A stretch of DNA of 64,000 bases, from NCBI GenBank assembly GCA_963573385.1, contig CAUYLG010065633.1, positions 33,993 to 97,992 on the forward strand, given 5' to 3'. A program made the position numbers and the translations under genes. How positions within the stretch are numbered: position 1 is the first letter of the stretch; the number at the start of each line of letters is the position of its first letter. The notes beneath the pieces were generated by a model that was not told the DNA's origin, did not search any database, and saw only the letters and a list, made by a program, of their open reading frames with translations. Origin of the DNA: Cacajao melanocephalus (lineage: Eukaryota; Chordata; Mammalia; Primates; Pitheciidae). Positions 41,433-59,795 of this stretch are shown in pieces.

Positions 41433-43319
41433 GAAATGCCTGGCCAGTCACCCAGCACATTCATGGGGGACTGCAGCCCAAGAGAAATGGAGAAACCTCT
41501 GGCCAGGGCAGAGGGAGGTCCAGGTCCCTGTTTGGCTCTTCCTAGACAGCTGCTTGTCTCTGGGTACCTCTGCCCTCTCTGGGGATGTTTTAGCTCAGCT
41601 GTAAATTTGGAATACCTGGTTTCCAATATCCCTTCTATTTCTAACATTCAATAGATATTACTCAAAGGAAGGGGAGACAATATCTAAATTACATGGTGTT
41701 TGGTAGTCTTGCTGGAATGCTGCAAGGCAGTAAAGGTATCTAAGATGGGCTAAATGGCTGCCAAGATAGAAAAGGGGAGGACAGGGTGAGGGGCTGGGGA
41801 AAACTTGGCCTCTTTCCCAGTCTTGTCCAGGCCCAGTCCTAGCCACAGGTATGTGCTGGACGATGGAAATTCATACTTTTAAGGGTGACTGCTAGAACAT
41901 CTTGTATTGTAAAAGAAAAATTAAATTGTATTGGTTATGCTCCACTATTAAAAATTGTGATAAAAGAAACATATGTTCCACTTTTTAAGAGAAGAAAATG
42001 TACTGTTGATATATATTTTGGGAATATTCTAAACAAATAGGATTAATTCATTCAGCGGATTTTTACTGAGTTGTGCGCAAGAGAATGTTTTAGACTGAAA
42101 GTTATAAAATGAAGTTCTTGTCTTTTATAAACTTACAGACTAGAGGAGTCAACGTATTTCAGTGAAAAAAAGTAATGTTACATACTCAGTTAAAAACTCA
42201 CACAAATACCAAATTCCATAAACATTATAGGTAACCAGAGTTCTCTATGTAAATAACAAGAAGCAGAGAATGTCAGTGTGCCTCTCCTCCGTGAAGTGCC
42301 TGCCACCCTCCAGCCAGCCTGTGCTCAGGACCTGGGGTTCACTAAGTGAAAGCCCTGAGCTTTAGAAGCTCTGCTTTATGGTGAACCCCTCTGTCCACAG
42401 TTGGCCCATGGGGTCCCTAGAACAGATCTACTATTCCTCATCCCCAGAATGGATTTCCAACATTCGAGGACAGGAATTGTGTTCCCCAAGACATCTTTTC
42501 TTTTCTGAACTGAGCACACCCTTACTGCTATCAGCAGTTCCTAACAGATCATGATTTCATATTCCCACCACATCAAGGGTGCTTCCCCCGAGTACCCTTT
42601 TCTGATTGATAGCCCTTGCAAGCATGGCTCCAGAACTGAAAAACTCACACTAAGTTTGGGGGAGCCAGTGACAAGTGAGCAGAACAGTCTCTTTCACTGT
42701 GCTTGCCAGAGAGAGCAGACCTTTACAGATGTAGTCCCTGATCACATTTCTTTCCTGATGGCCACATCACAGCCTTGGCCAAGAATCTCAGGTCTTTCTC
42801 ACAAGCTGTGTTCTACCACATCATCTTCATCTTGTTGGGTGAGGATGTGGGCTAGGGGTGGGTCCTTGTGCTAATTGTAGTGAATGTTCTAGAGGCGAGA
42901 ACAGACCTTGACTTATTTTTCTAATCAGTTTTGTCTTCATTCTGGCCCTTACCTGGCTTATCTCCCTTAAGATCATCCCTTTAAGGATGCTTGCCCACTT
43001 TGGACTGTTAAATAAATCTTTCCAGGCTCTTGCTCCTGAACCAGCTTGCCCATTCTCTGAGCTGACTTACGTGGCTCATGAGACCTTAGCCCTGCAGAAC
43101 TCTTTCCTTCCCTTCATCTTCCATTTTGGGATACCTCATCAACACTGCTGGTGAACAGCTTTTCTTCCGTTGCTGACCTGTCTAAATGACTAGCATTCAT
43201 CTATATCTCTCTGCTGGGGGCATTTGGAACTCCTTATACTTCTTATGAGATGCCTTGCTAGCAGCAAATACTTTGTTTATTATATTCCAAATCTACCATT
43301 TTAGGAACCCTACTTTGCA

Positions 43320-43760
43320 AGTCTCCTCAGGTCTGGGCACTGCATTTAGTACTAGAGCTACAAGGATGAATAAGATGTGCTTCTTGTCTCTGAGGAGCTA
43401 ATACTTTAGTTAGCAGGGAAAGTGAGTGATTTTGGTAGAGGCTTGTAAGTGCCCACAGAGGAGGTTTATGCAGAGTGTTGTGGGTGCCAGTGTCAAAGAG
43501 GGCCTTGCAAGAGGATACTTGAGTTGCATCTTAAAAGATGAGCAGGAGTTTTGAAAGGAAGAAAGGTAGAGAAAATATTTCAGGTAGAGGGAGCAGCATG
43601 TGCAGAAACAGGCAGGACATCCGGGTACCTGTGCTCAGTGCTAGATGGCTGCTGGCCAGACAGATGTGGAATGGGTGTCAGGGGAGGTTGGAACAGCAGG
43701 CATGACCCAGATGATGAAGGCCTTGTGTGCTGAGTCAAAGGCTGTGGACTCTACCCCATA
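43320..43760 (+). repeat. Old dispersed repeat, class uncertain
   Basis: Pattern well known in mammalian introns: a GCACTGCATTTAGTACTAGA block, CAGGTAGAGGGAGCAGCATG, then GATGAAGGCCTTGTGTGCTG. I cannot assign the family. Confidence 0.45.
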
Positions 43761-45154
43761 GGTGGTTGAAACAATGATATATTCTGCGCAGAAGAATATC
43801 GAGCAGGATAGAAAATCACTTGGCTAGCAAGTGGAGAATGGAATAGAAAACTGGAGGAGATGAGGTAAGTCAATCAGTTGTGGGGCTGCTAGAGGCCATC
43901 CAACAGTTCCTAACAGAGTGTGGCTTAATATTCCCGCAGTGGTACTTGATATCAGTGTGTCCTCCCGGCTTCCTATCAAAAAACCTATGAAGATGGCAAA
44001 AGAGACAAAAATTGACCATAGCGATAATAAATAAAAACACACAAAGGTAAGATGATAGGTCAGAAGCTGAGAGAACAGAAAAGGATAGGGATCTCTACTG
44101 TATCTGTCATACTGTGGGGACTAATAGAGAAGCCTGTTTCTGAACTGGGCCTCACACACTTCAGTCTTTGAAGCTAAAATACCAATGGCCATAAAGGAAG
44201 GCAGTAGAAATGAGCTTTGCTTTATTCCCCCTGTGTTCTGCCAAGCCTGGGATGCTGGAGTTGCTCTGACCAGAGAAACAGATGGCTGAGCCCCAGCAGA
44301 GCAGCAAGGCTTTATGAGCTGGGCAGAGGCCTGTACTCCAGCCCCTGCCACCCCCTGATTCTTTACTTTCTGCATCTACTCAGAAACCCAAGGTAAGGAG
44401 GAGAGGGATATGGACAGAGACATGGTTTTTCCTACTATGTTTTAAGAAGGGACAGAGGCATAAGGAAGCTGAGGACAGTTCTCCACACACTGCAGTTTCA
44501 AAACAGCAAATTGTGTCAATTCTCAGGTTTAGTTTGAGAACCAGAGAGAACAGGCCAGGAGCCCACTCTGCAGCAGACACGTACATGCCTGTCGGCAGTA
44601 CTCTCCAAGCCTGAACTGTGCTTGTTGATGTGATCTACAGCTCAGACCTAAGAGAAAGACAGCTGCTGAGACCAAGGGTTCAGTGAAGAGGTGCTAAGGA
44701 AGCTCTCCTGACCCTCTTTGTTGGCAAACTCTCAGCCTGCATAGATGTGAATCGCATTCAAGGGTGAGTGAACAAGATGAAGAGGGGTGCCTATGAAAAC
44801 TGCTACCACATCATGAGGGGGGAAAGAATAGCCCTGAAGACTAAGAAAATTATTTTTTGTAAGACACTGTAGAACCTTTTAGAAGATATATGCTTAGTGC
44901 ACTAAGAAGAGATACAGCAATATTTCTTGGTGCAATAGGAATAGGTCTCTGTAATAAAAGGGAAGATCTCAGAAGGGAGCTAGAGGAAATAGTACTGCTT
45001 GAAAACCCAAAACACATTAACAGAATTAAAATCTATGTTGAATGCAGAAGCAAGATTGAACTCAGAATGCCAGATGCTTTTATACAATTTCTTGAATTAT
45101 ACCTTGGTGTGCATATCCTTTATATCATTACAAATCCCATTCTTTTCCATCTGA

Positions 45155-45450
<296 letters not shown>

Positions 45451-45803
45451 TTGCTATGTTCTTATATTGAGCCTCCATTAAGTGGCCTTTTCCAGTGTTA
45501 TGTCAAGACCATCATCAGAATTATTTGTAGTTTCCTAGAATAGCTTGAGTCTGGTAATTGCCCCCAGTATCCGTTTCTATTCTTTTCCTAATAACAGAAT
45601 CTCTGATGTGTAGCTGGGCGTATGGCTACCTAGAAAACAGATTGTATTCCCTAGCTTTTCTTACAGCTGGGCAATGGACCCATCATGTGTATCTTCTAGA
45701 AAGTATCCTTAGAGAAGGAGCATTGCCTTTTTCCTGCTGTCTGGAATGTGGACATTATGGCTAATGTTCAGTATCTATCTTGGACCATGAGGAAGAAACC
45801 TCA

Positions 45804-46292
<489 letters not shown>

Positions 46293-47544
46293 TTACACTA
46301 CTTTCAGAATCTCATGCTATAGGATCACACTCCATCTTTTTTCTGACCTTTTTGAAATCTGACTTCCTAAACATCCAGGTGTACTTTCAATAATGCCAAG
46401 TTATTTATTTCCTAGTTTTCATGAATTCCAGTGCAAGGATGTTATTTTTCAACCCAAGTCCTGACATTTCTTTTCTCTAGCCCGTTTTTCCTTCGTATGC
46501 ACCAGAAAAGTTCCCAGTATGTCTCTACCTGTTTTTATACAGTTTTAGAGCTATTTTTAAGGGCTTATCTCCAGTTAAACCAGGTCCTCCCTTCTACTTT
46601 ATCCGTAACTCAGTGCTTCTCATTCTTGTGTCTCCAGGTATCAGTAGGGCATCCGAAGCTCCTTACTGAGCTCACCTATATTCTTGCTTACTTACCATTA
46701 CACCACTCTCATCTTGATTTTTCTTCTAAAAAACTGAAAGCTGGTTTGAAATGGCTAACTACATACTTAAATTTGCCTTTTCTGCCTCCAGATCTCTGTG
46801 AGATGATGGAAATGGTAAACACAAAACAGATACAGTGTCCCTAGAAGTGAAGAAAATGTCATTTGTGAGTCATGCCTCTTATTCCTTGTTTGAGATTGGT
46901 GCTAGGATGACTATTAGTCATCAGGTGTGATGAGTGCACTGGCTATGTGTGTGAGTGTCTGCCATGCCAGTGACCCCTCCAGGCTTACGCAGCCTTTCCT
47001 ACGGCTCTTCCCCGGGAAGCTGAGCCTGCCTGCTCTCCCCAGGCAGGGAGACCAGGGTTGGACTGGAGATTGACATCTGGCCAAGAAGCCCTGAGGTGGC
47101 ATGTCTGGAAAGGGTCTTCCAAAAGCGCCATGCAGCACCCTTTAGGTTGGCTCCTTCTGGAGAGGATAGGCAGTTGGACGCTAGAGGAATACAGAGTGAA
47201 CATGGAAAAGCGGAGATGAGAGGGGTGGAGAAGAGGTGAGCATGAGGGAGACTGGCTGGTCCCTAGAGCTGCTTTTCCATTCCTGAGCAACTTCCCTATC
47301 CCAACCTGTTCTGCGTCTGTTGTTAGATTCAGCTTTTCTCAACCTGGATTCCACAAGAAAATGAAGCCTGAATGCCCACAGGCAGGAATGGGCAAAGCAG
47401 AGCACAGTCATGTCCATTCATTTGTGTATTATGTGTGGCTGCCTTTGTGCTACAGTGGTAGAGTTGAGTAGTTGTGGCAGAGTCCATATGGCTTGCAAAG
47501 CCTAAAATATTTACTCTCTGACGTTTACAGAAAAAGTTTGCTAA

Positions 47545-47821
47545 GACTGGGGCATCTGGCTGAGTCTGCTGGCTCATGCCTGTAATCCCAGCACTTTGGG
47601 AGGCCAAAGCAGGAGGACTGCTTGAATGCAGGAGTTCCAGACCAGCCTGGGCAGTGTAGTGAGACCAAAAAATTAAAAAGTTAGCCAGTGGCACGTGCCA
47701 CAGGTCCCAGCTACTCATGGCTGGAGCCCAGGAGGTCAAGACTGAAGTGAGCCGTGATTGCGTCACTGCACACCAGTCTGGTGACAAATGAGAACCTGTC
47801 TCAAAAAATGACTCGGGCATC
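47545..47821 (+). repeat. AluJ-type, sense, with 12-bp target-site duplication
   Basis: GACTGGGGCATC at 47545-47556 and GACTCGGGCATC at 47810-47821 flank a diverged, shortened Alu. Confidence 0.92.
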
Positions 47822-48994
47822 CATCATGTGTGATGAGCTGCTTGTGCATCTGAAATGGTTATTTTATGTACCATCTTTGGGAGAATTGAGAGCTAGTCAC
47901 TCAAATTATTTTCTGGATTCTGTGATTCACAAGTGGCTCTATTCCTTGAACTAACGGCTGAAGCAAATGCAGTGAGTCTTGACTGGTTTCTGTCCCATCC
48001 TAGATACATTCTCCAGGAGGCTAGCACACCTTCGACTTGACTAGGGCAGTCGGAGCATGTTCCTCTACATTCTCCTGTTTTTAGAGTCCCTGTACAACAT
48101 GAGTCTTCTTCCTCTGGGTCTGGGGCGAGTTCCTTCCTTCAGACTGGTTCTTCTCCAGAGTCCTGCCTTCTTCTCCTAGTGTAGGATAAGTTCAACGCTG
48201 TTGCATATCTCCAGTGAAGCACTGCTTTTCTTTCTCCTACTCTGTGTCACATTTATTTCTGCTGTCTCTGATATTTTGGCTGTATTTTCATTCTCCATGG
48301 CCTCTAAAGCTGCTTCTGCAGAAGCGTTGAATTCACTTTGTAAGGGAAGCTTCGTACTTTTTGGGTAACTTCAGTGGAACAGTCTCATGTACTTTTCTAG
48401 ACCAGTCCTCTGTTCTTAACCTTTTCATCAGGTGTTGATGCTCTTCTTTCTGACAGATTATAATATCTTGCATTTCCTAGTTTGGGATTTTTTTTTTTGG
48501 TTATTAATTTAGCTTTGATTTTACCTAGGAACTCTTCACCCTTTGTGCTCCTTAGAATGCAGTGGAGCCAGCCCTTGGGCTCCTTTATCCCTGTTGGTAA
48601 GCACAGCCATCACCTTGTGGTAATAGACATAAACTTTCATTTTCCTTTGGAAGAAGAGACAAATGGCTTCTTTCATGTAATCTCAAAGTAGGGAAAATAC
48701 TCCGCCTGAAACAAGGCAGGTTAACAAAGATCAGAACAAGTAGAATGCACGTCATCTTAGTTAACTGTTAATTCATACTTCGTAATTGTTATAGTTATCA
48801 CAGTCTACTGAATAGGAATTTGCCCCTAAAAGAGAGAAAGATCAAGTAGTCAAGAAGGTAAATTCAGAGAGGGAGGGGATCATTTACTCTCCCTTCTGCC
48901 CCTCTTCCAACTTTAATTGTTGTAATTGTTTAAGTATATTTGGTTTTAAAGGACATTTTTTGTATTTATTTTAAAGTTTTGTGTTTCTTTTAAG

Positions 48995-49051
48995 GTCTAT
49001 CAGATCATCAAAACTCTCAGAAAACACAGTTATTGTTGGTGTAGTACGGAG
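48995..49051 (+). CDS. PDE8A: PDE8A coding exon 4 (57 bp, phase 2 to 2)
   Basis: The first base completes an Arg codon (AG|G), then 18 codons read SIRSSKLSENTVIVGVVR, and the exon ends with AG of the next Arg. The segment ENTVIVGVV fits strand beta-4 of the REC-like fold. The acceptor is TTTTAAG, an AAG type that is weaker than CAG, and the donor is GTAAAC from 49052. The exon is symmetric in phase, so its loss would remove 19 residues without a frame shift, although it would break the REC fold. Identification rests on protein match and exact phase agreement with both neighbours. Confidence 0.93.
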
Positions 49052-49888
49052 GTAAACTTTCATTTTTTTGATGTTGAAATTGATGTGTCAGTGTAATAAT
49101 CGCTCTTAACAGCCAAATAACAGCTTGCGTACTGTGTCAGGCACGCCTCTTTGTAGGGTGGCTTTTTCTTCTTTATTCTTTCTTATTTTGCTTCTCCAGT
49201 TAACTTCCTGGAAGGACTTTCTGCTTTCATGCTAGACTTGTGATTTTAAACTGTCTTTCACTTTAGAAACAGGCAAACTATGAGAGAATTCCATTTCTAA
49301 AAGTATGAATGTTTTCGAGGGGTATCTTCCTAGGACGTTCTAGCTCCAAATATCTCTGAGGTAAATTACACATAAATGGGGGGAATCTTAGATTTCACCT
49401 TCAAATTGGAGATGAGGAAAGAAGAGTAATATGTTAGCAGAAAGACAAGTATTCAAATTAATGTTATTTAACTTACATGTTTTTATAGATAGAAGAAATG
49501 TTTCTGTGCCCTTTAAACTCTTTTCCTGAGCTGTAGGGAAGAAAGGAGTTTAAAAAAAAAAACACTGGAAGTAGAAGAAAATAGGAGTAAATTTAACTTA
49601 GTTTAAATTTAAAAATTTATATATTAAAAAGATATATGGACACTCCTGTATTCCTGCTATTAATGAAGTTTCTGTATTTCAAGTATTATAATATATAATT
49701 CCAAAAAGCTAAATATGAAATTGAAAGAGAAAACAGTTTTCAACTTTATCCTTTAAGTTTCTGTACAAATCTGACTCATCCAAAAGTACTCATTACATAA
49801 CAAAGTGTTATTTAAATTAGTAGAGTAAAAGAGGTGAGATGTAATTGATAAACACTATGTCTATGTTCTTTACTGTGTTATTTTGAAG
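49052..49888 (+). other. PDE8A: PDE8A intron 4 (837 bp)
   Basis: Bounded by GTAAAC and TTGAAG. It is AT-rich and free of any repeat that I can recognise, which is unusual among the introns of this window. It separates two short exons (57 and 55 bp). Confidence 0.9.
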
Positions 49889-49943
49889 GGTGGATAGAGA
49901 AGAGTTGTCCGTAATGCCCCTCATTGCTGCTGGATTTACAAGG
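49889..49943 (+). CDS. PDE8A: PDE8A coding exon 5 (55 bp, phase 2 to 0)
   Basis: The first base completes Arg, then 18 codons read VDREELSVMPLIAAGFTR. This corresponds to the last part of the REC-like domain, where AGF takes the place of the loop after beta-5 in receivers. The acceptor is the AAG-type TTGAAG ending at 49888 and the donor is GTATGT from 49944. The segment PLIAAGF differs at two positions from PFISAGF in human PDE8A as remembered. No stop or frame disruption is present. Intron 4, before it, is the shortest intron in the window at 837 bp. Confidence 0.92.
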
Positions 49944-50031
49944 GTATGTACTCACTTCTTTGTTACACAAGTATAATTCAATTTGAGAAATTATTTTATC
50001 TCTGTTCAGTACCAGCAAAAGCTTTCAATTA

Positions 50032-50196
<165 letters not shown>

Positions 50197-50639
50197 TTGT
50201 CTTTCTGTTACAGTTTGGTTTAACTTTATAACCTGCTAATCTAATCTATAACATTTCACGTTCTTAGTCTCTCAAAATTATGCCTGCTAAAGTCATCTAA
50301 ACATAATAAAAGCTCCTGTAATGGCATATTCACTAAAAATTATACCACAGGATGTGTTACTATGATGCTGGCACATATACCTGCAACTTTTTAAGCCAGT
50401 TCAAGGATTCTGGAAATAAGGCAACCCAAACACAGCTCTCTTTCTCTCCACTTTCACCTTCAGTCTGTTGGTTTCTCTAAGCAAAAAGCCTACTTGGGGC
50501 TTCAGTCAGCTGGCTACAAATGAGGCCTTGAGAATCATACAGAGAGAACCTAAGTAAGGCTGACCCTTGGGCAGATTTGTAGCCCAGCTTTGTATAAGCA
50601 AGGTAATCAAGAAACCTCAAGCCGTGAATTTAGTTTCAA

Positions 50640-52844
<2,205 letters not shown>

Positions 52845-54129
52845 AATGTATATGAATGGGCTGACTTCTTCCTTTAAAAGATGGGCTGTTAGATTGGGTT
52901 TAAAAAGTACAATTCTATAACACTTGTAAGACAATGTGATAAAAAGAGCTTAAGTAAAGGAATAAAGAGGTAGCAAGTAAATGCAGACAAAAAGAACACA
53001 AATACTGATATTAATATTGATTAGGTGGAATTTAAGATTTTAGTTTAAATGTAAATACAGTTTTATATAAAAAGTACACGTTAGGTTACTATTGATTACA
53101 TAGTTGTGGCTTTCTTGGGTTTACCCCTTTTTGGACAACTGCCCACAACATACACACACATCAGCACCTGTCTCCGTTCCCTGACCTCTGGTAATCCCTG
53201 TTAAATTGTATGAGAACAGTTTACTCAGCCAGCAGTAAGGAGTCCCAGGTTGGAAGTCAGAAGTCCCCTATTACTGATGGATCTTTACATCATCCCTTCC
53301 GAAGCTGCTTGTTTTTGCAGTAACTAAGGCTGCAAAACTGGCTGTTCCTTTTAACAAGAAGCTTAGAAGCTTCCACTTTCTAGTGAAATTCAGGGGATAA
53401 ATTATTCCCTCTGCCTTTGGTTATTTGCTTACCTACAGCCACATGAGCTTATTAAGCCTTACATTTGTTTGAGGTCTCTTTGAAAGTACATAGATGCAGT
53501 GTTGGAAATTTGTGTTCGGTGAGTACTGTGTTTGAAATTCTGCCCAAGAAGTCTATCAGCACAGTTCTGTGGACCAGAAAGAGCATCCTGGTTGGTAGAA
53601 GGTCAAGTAATCTTGGTCCTTATATTTCCGTTGTATTATTGTGTTATCATGGAGCTAACTTGAAAAGTAACTGACACACACTCCCTTGCTGCCCCTCATG
53701 CCTGTACCCCTTAATCAAGGGATCCCTTGAAGACTTCGATGGAACCACTTTTAGGTGCATGCTCCTGTGAGGACACTTCCGTGCAAAAGCCCGAAAACTT
53801 TACAGTAGTCACTTTAGAAGCACCTGACTTGGGAAATGTGGAGGTAGCAGCGGGGAATTCATGTGGGTGACCAGTCCTCAGAGACCACGACTGCTGAGTA
53901 ATAAAGGGATGCTCAGGTTACTGAGGAGAACAGTTAGACCTAGAGGAAGTTGATTCTCCCGGTCATGGCTATAGTCAGTGATGCCAAGGCTTGAATCTGA
54001 AAGTTAACACCATAATGAGATCTTTGGTACAGGGAGTGCGGGGTGGGAAGGGGTATGAGCTGTTTTGTGGATTAGCCGTGGTTCAGGATTGAAAAGTAAA
54101 TGGAGGACATGCTAGCGTCCTCAGTTGGA

Positions 54130-54293
54130 TTTGGCCATTGAGCATTTACTGACTCATTGCTGGGTGTGATTAGAATCCCCTGAGTAACATCCCTAGGGAC
54201 TCTGTTTCAGTTGGTCTATGGAGGGGCCTGCATGCTGGTATTTTTTCAAAGTGCAGGTAATTCTGATATGCAGCTGAGAATAGAGAACCACTG
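54130..54293 (-). mobile_element. MER5-type hAT DNA transposon fragment
   Basis: Carries AGAATCCCCTGAGTAACAT, GGTAATTCTGATATGCAGC and the terminal GAGAACCACTG of the hAT/Charlie-type MER5 family. Confidence 0.7.
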
Positions 54294-55154
54294 GGAGAGA
54301 CCTAGCAAAGATGGCCTCAGGTCCTAGCCGTGGGCATGATATGCTTTGGAGAAAGTGAGGTTGAGTTAGCTTAGAAGTCTATAGGGTTTGTAGTCCCAGC
54401 CCCTGTCATGGAAGGAGGTGAAGGGAGAGGAGACTAACTGCTGTTTAAGCAAAGGGAATAAGCTTGCTTTCTGAGGATCCCTGGACCTGATTCTTCACCC
54501 TCCATGCCCTGTGGGGTCCTTGGGACAGAAACGAAAGTTGGCAAGGGGCCAGAAAGATGAGATGTTTAGAAACAGAGAACGATGTTTAAACACACATAGC
54601 AAAGCAGAAGTATTGAGGGAGGTGGCAAACAGCAGGAGCAAGATGCGGTACATTTGGTCACATGTGCTAGTTTTTTTTTTACCTTGATTTCTGCCTTTGG
54701 GGTAAAGTTTGGTGAATACATAATATTCAGACCCAGTAAAAAATCTGATTGCATGCATGGGAATCCATTTGTGGAATTGGGTAAATACACATTCCCTGTA
54801 CAGCGCCCCCATCCCAAGGTCTTACCTGCAGAGGAACTGAGGACCCCTGTCTGTCTCAAGACACCATCCCTTGTCTCTCAGAGTGGCACAAGCACTATGT
54901 CAAGAAGTCTTTTTTCCCTGTCCATGCCCAGTCAGAAGTGGGTTCCTGTCCAGAGTTCTTGGGTGTTCCCCTGGGGTCTTGGCTGATGGAGATATGGACA
55001 GCAGGTCCAGCAGGCTCCTCCCCTCTCAGTCGGTGGGAGCTGGTAGGCATGTCACCTCTGTCAGACCTCTGGGTGAGAAAGGGGCTCTGTTTTGGCCTAT
55101 AGGCACAGGGTTTATCATGCTCCTGGACAACAGGTCTTGCCTTCCCTTGTGAGG

Positions 55155-55370
55155 GTGACAATAGCTGTTCTTTACATTTGTGCAGCAGTTTGTACTTAAA
55201 ATGCTTTCTCCTGTTGTCTCTTTTTATTCTCATGGTGATCTGCGTTGGGTAGGAACAGTATTATTTTTCTTGCTTTACGCTTGAGGAAGTAGGCTCAAGA
55301 TGTTTAGGTGCCTCATATACAATCATACAGCTTTTAAGGCATGAACTAAGGGCTGGATAAGACCCTGATC
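55155..55370 (-). repeat. MIR SINE
   Basis: TTTGTGCAGCAGTTTGTACT and later ATACAATCATACAGCTTTTA with GAGGAAGTAGGCTCAAGA fit an antisense MIR. Confidence 0.65.
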
Positions 55371-56320
55371 ACAGTTCAAACAGGGGCTATTTGTGTTCAC
55401 CATGGTAGTAGAAAGAACTCCTCAAGGGGCCCCCTGTCCCTGATTGGTCTGGCTGGGGCTTATAGATAGTGGTCTGCAGAGGCCCCATCTTTTAGGCATC
55501 AGCTTCCTCCCCAGTCAGGTAGAGTATTGTCCATTTATTGTGCAGGTAAAAAGCAGAAACATTGGGGAGTAACGTTCACAAATATTCTTACATCTGAATA
55601 GAACTATATGACAGAACACAGTGGATGCTAAGATGTCTTCATGGAGTATTTAATTTGATGGTGGAATGGGTCCATCTTCTCAGAAGTGTGTAATTCACTT
55701 TGTCGTGAGATATTTCCACTTTGTAAACGTTATTATACTAAATACCTAATGTCCACAGCTATAAAAGACGCTCGGCAAATCCACCCATGGCTTCTGCCAG
55801 TGCCTCTGCTGTGGAAGATAATCATCTGCCGGCTTCATGGAGCCACTGTTGGTAGTTAGTTCAGGAACATGTTGCCCATGTTGAGATTCCCCTTGTGAAA
55901 TCCAGGTGCAAATAGAAATGCAAGTGTATTTTTGTTTATTGTAAGCTAATATGACTTTAAGGAGGACACAATATTGTTCTTAAATATACTCTGAAAGCCT
56001 AATATAAATAGGACTTTAGTTAATAAATTTCCTCCTCTACGTGTTCTAGCCTCTGCTTTATCATTGACATGAAAACAACCAAAATGCTCTTAACTGAAGG
56101 CACTGAAAGAAAAGCATTCTTAAACCCTACTTTTTAAAAAGCTAATTTGGTTCCCATAAATTTTCTCTCTTAACCCTCTGTTCATCATTTATGATAACAA
56201 AGTATTTCTTAGATTTTAGTTGCCAAGTTGAGAAGGTTGTTTAAAGAGTTATTTTTATTGGCACACATAATTTAAAGAAACACCTTTGTTTATCCACAAA
56301 ATTCCTCTTTCTGTTGGCAG

Positions 56321-56409
56321 AGGTATGTAGAAAACCCCAACATCATGGCTTGCTACAATGAACTGCGCCAGCTGGAGTTTGGCGAGGTGCGATCACAACT
56401 GAAACTCAG
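56321..56409 (+). CDS. PDE8A: PDE8A coding exon 6 (89 bp, phase 0 to 2)
   Basis: Encodes 29 codons beginning [15 protein letters not shown] and ending VRSQLKL, plus AG of an Arg. It covers the end of the REC-like domain and the helix leading into PAS. The acceptor is TTGGCAG ending at 56320 and the donor is GTAATT from 56410. The residue after NEL is Arg (CGC) where I remember Leu in human PDE8A; the rest matches. A Leu to Arg change in this linker helix would be noticeable in a functional protein, but it is an isolated substitution and the exon is otherwise intact. Confidence 0.93.
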
Positions 56410-57339
56410 GTAATTCTGCCATTTCTGGAAAGCCCTCCAGGCCACACAGGGCAGTGTGGCAAGTGAGAACTTTGGTTGTGGGGATTACCTTTGAGCCGTA
56501 AATGGCCTCTTGCAAAAATGGGATTGGAGAGAGTGGGGTGGCAGCTCCCCTCATAGGGACTTTCTGAAGTCTGCTTGGAGCCTAATAAGGATCATTTTAG
56601 TGATTAGAGACTCATGAAAGCAGAATACAAACTGCATATGCTGGCTTATCTGGGTTTTTTCCTAAGAAAAAAATGGTTTTAATATCGACCCCCCGACATC
56701 TATTAACATTAGTTATCTCTGGTAGGTAACATTTTTTTTCCTCTCTACAATAAGCATTTTATCTACTCTTGATAAACAGAGTTTTTAAATTTTTTAAGTG
56801 AAATGAGTAGAGGCCTCCTTCTTTGTAGAGTAAGAAAAGCAGAAAAGTTAATATAATTTTATCAGGTTGACAAAAGAAAAATAAAGTCAGCAGCTTCCTA
56901 TCATTTTAGGTTTCTTCCTTGGGTGTTCAGCTGTTCTTTAATATGTCCTCTACTAGGGATCAAGGAGAGAATTGGATCATTTCATTTGTATGAGCCCACA
57001 ACAGTCAAAGGGGATCAGAATGGGAGCACTAAGATTAATAAGGACCTGTACAGGATTCCACATGTAGAAAAGATAAGTACTTTATAGACAAAACAAAATG
57101 AATGATTAGCAGACAGAGTGTGAGTTAGCAGAGAAGTGCTACCGAGCAGAAATGTTTGAAGGCTGGTGTGGTATACAAAAGAGATTTTTTTATGCCGCTA
57201 GATTCTGCAAGGAAACTTAAGGTAGATAGTTGCCGTTGGGCCTGCTTTGTTCCCACTCCTGGGTCCTCTGCAGCCTGGCTGCAGCACTCCCACAGTGAAT
57301 TAGGTTACCACCCTCTCTCACAGGAGAGTAGAATTTTGG

Positions 57340-57500
57340 AGCAGAAGGTGATGTTGGAGCTTATTTTATCCAATCAGGAATCAGAAACTGAGACCCAAGG
57401 AAGTTAACTGACTTATGCCCAAGATCTTACAAATAGCAGCAAATGGCAAAAACAGTCCTTTGGACTGAAATCTGGGTTTTCGAAACTGCAGTCATTACTT
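57340..57500 (-). repeat. Probable MIR or related SINE
   Basis: AGAAACTGAGACCCAAGGAA followed by TTACAAATAGCAGCAAATGG. Confidence 0.55.
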
Positions 57501-57529
57501 TCTCCCATCTCTAAATCTGACTGTAACCG

Positions 57530-58115
57530 CAAACCTTTTCCTCCTGTATACCTTAGCTGTCATCTGCCTTGTGGTCCTAAACTAAAACTCCTGTCTCTTC
57601 TGCATACATCCTTAAATCCAGTCACTCACCAAATCCAATTGATCTTACTTATTTTTGGAATCTGTCCACTTATCTTCTTTTTTTTTTTTTAAAGACGGGG
57701 TTTCACCATATTGGTCAGGCTGGTCTTGAACTCCTGACCTCAGGTGATCCACCCGCCTTGGCCTCCAAAGTGCTTGGATTACAGGCATGAGCCACTGCAC
57801 CCGGCCTGTCCGCTTATCTTTATCTCTACTGCTGCTGTTCGTCTAGGTGACTCTCTTTTTTACCTGGATTATTGACACCACCGGTTAGTCTCCCTATATC
57901 TAGTCTTGACTCCTTCATTCTCCACACAGAAGTAACACATAATTCCATTTGCATTTCTGTTCTGTGATACCCCAGATAGGTACCCACTGCTTCAAGATGA
58001 AGTCTGAACTCCAAAATGTAGCCTACAAGGGTCTCCATGGTCTGTCCACTGCTTACCTCTCTGTCCTCAACTCACATCATGCCCTGCTTTGTTCTCTGTA
58101 CTCCAGCTGGCAGCC
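57530..58115 (+). repeat. L2 LINE fragment, interrupted by an Alu monomer
   Basis: CAAGATGAAGTCTGAACTCC and CAAGGGTCTCCATGGTCTG belong to the L2 3' region; the Alu monomer at 57677-57805 splits it. Confidence 0.7.
57662..57820 (-). repeat. Alu left monomer (FLAM-like), antisense, with 15-bp target-site duplication
   Basis: CTGTCCACTTATCTT at 57662-57676 and CTGTCCGCTTATCTT at 57806-57820 flank a single antisense monomer ending CACCCGGC. Confidence 0.92.
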
Positions 58116-58169
58116 AAATGGTGATGTCCATTTTACAGGGAGATATAAAAATATAAAGGGAAATGAAAT

Positions 58170-59674
<1,505 letters not shown>

Positions 59675-59795
59675 TAATTTACATATTATCTCTTGGGTTT
59701 TTTTTTACATGTTAAAAAGGAGCTAATTTTTATTGGCTAAGCTATTTTGTCTTTAGTGAGTCAGTTTAGTGATACCAGGCATAATGTAAAAGCAT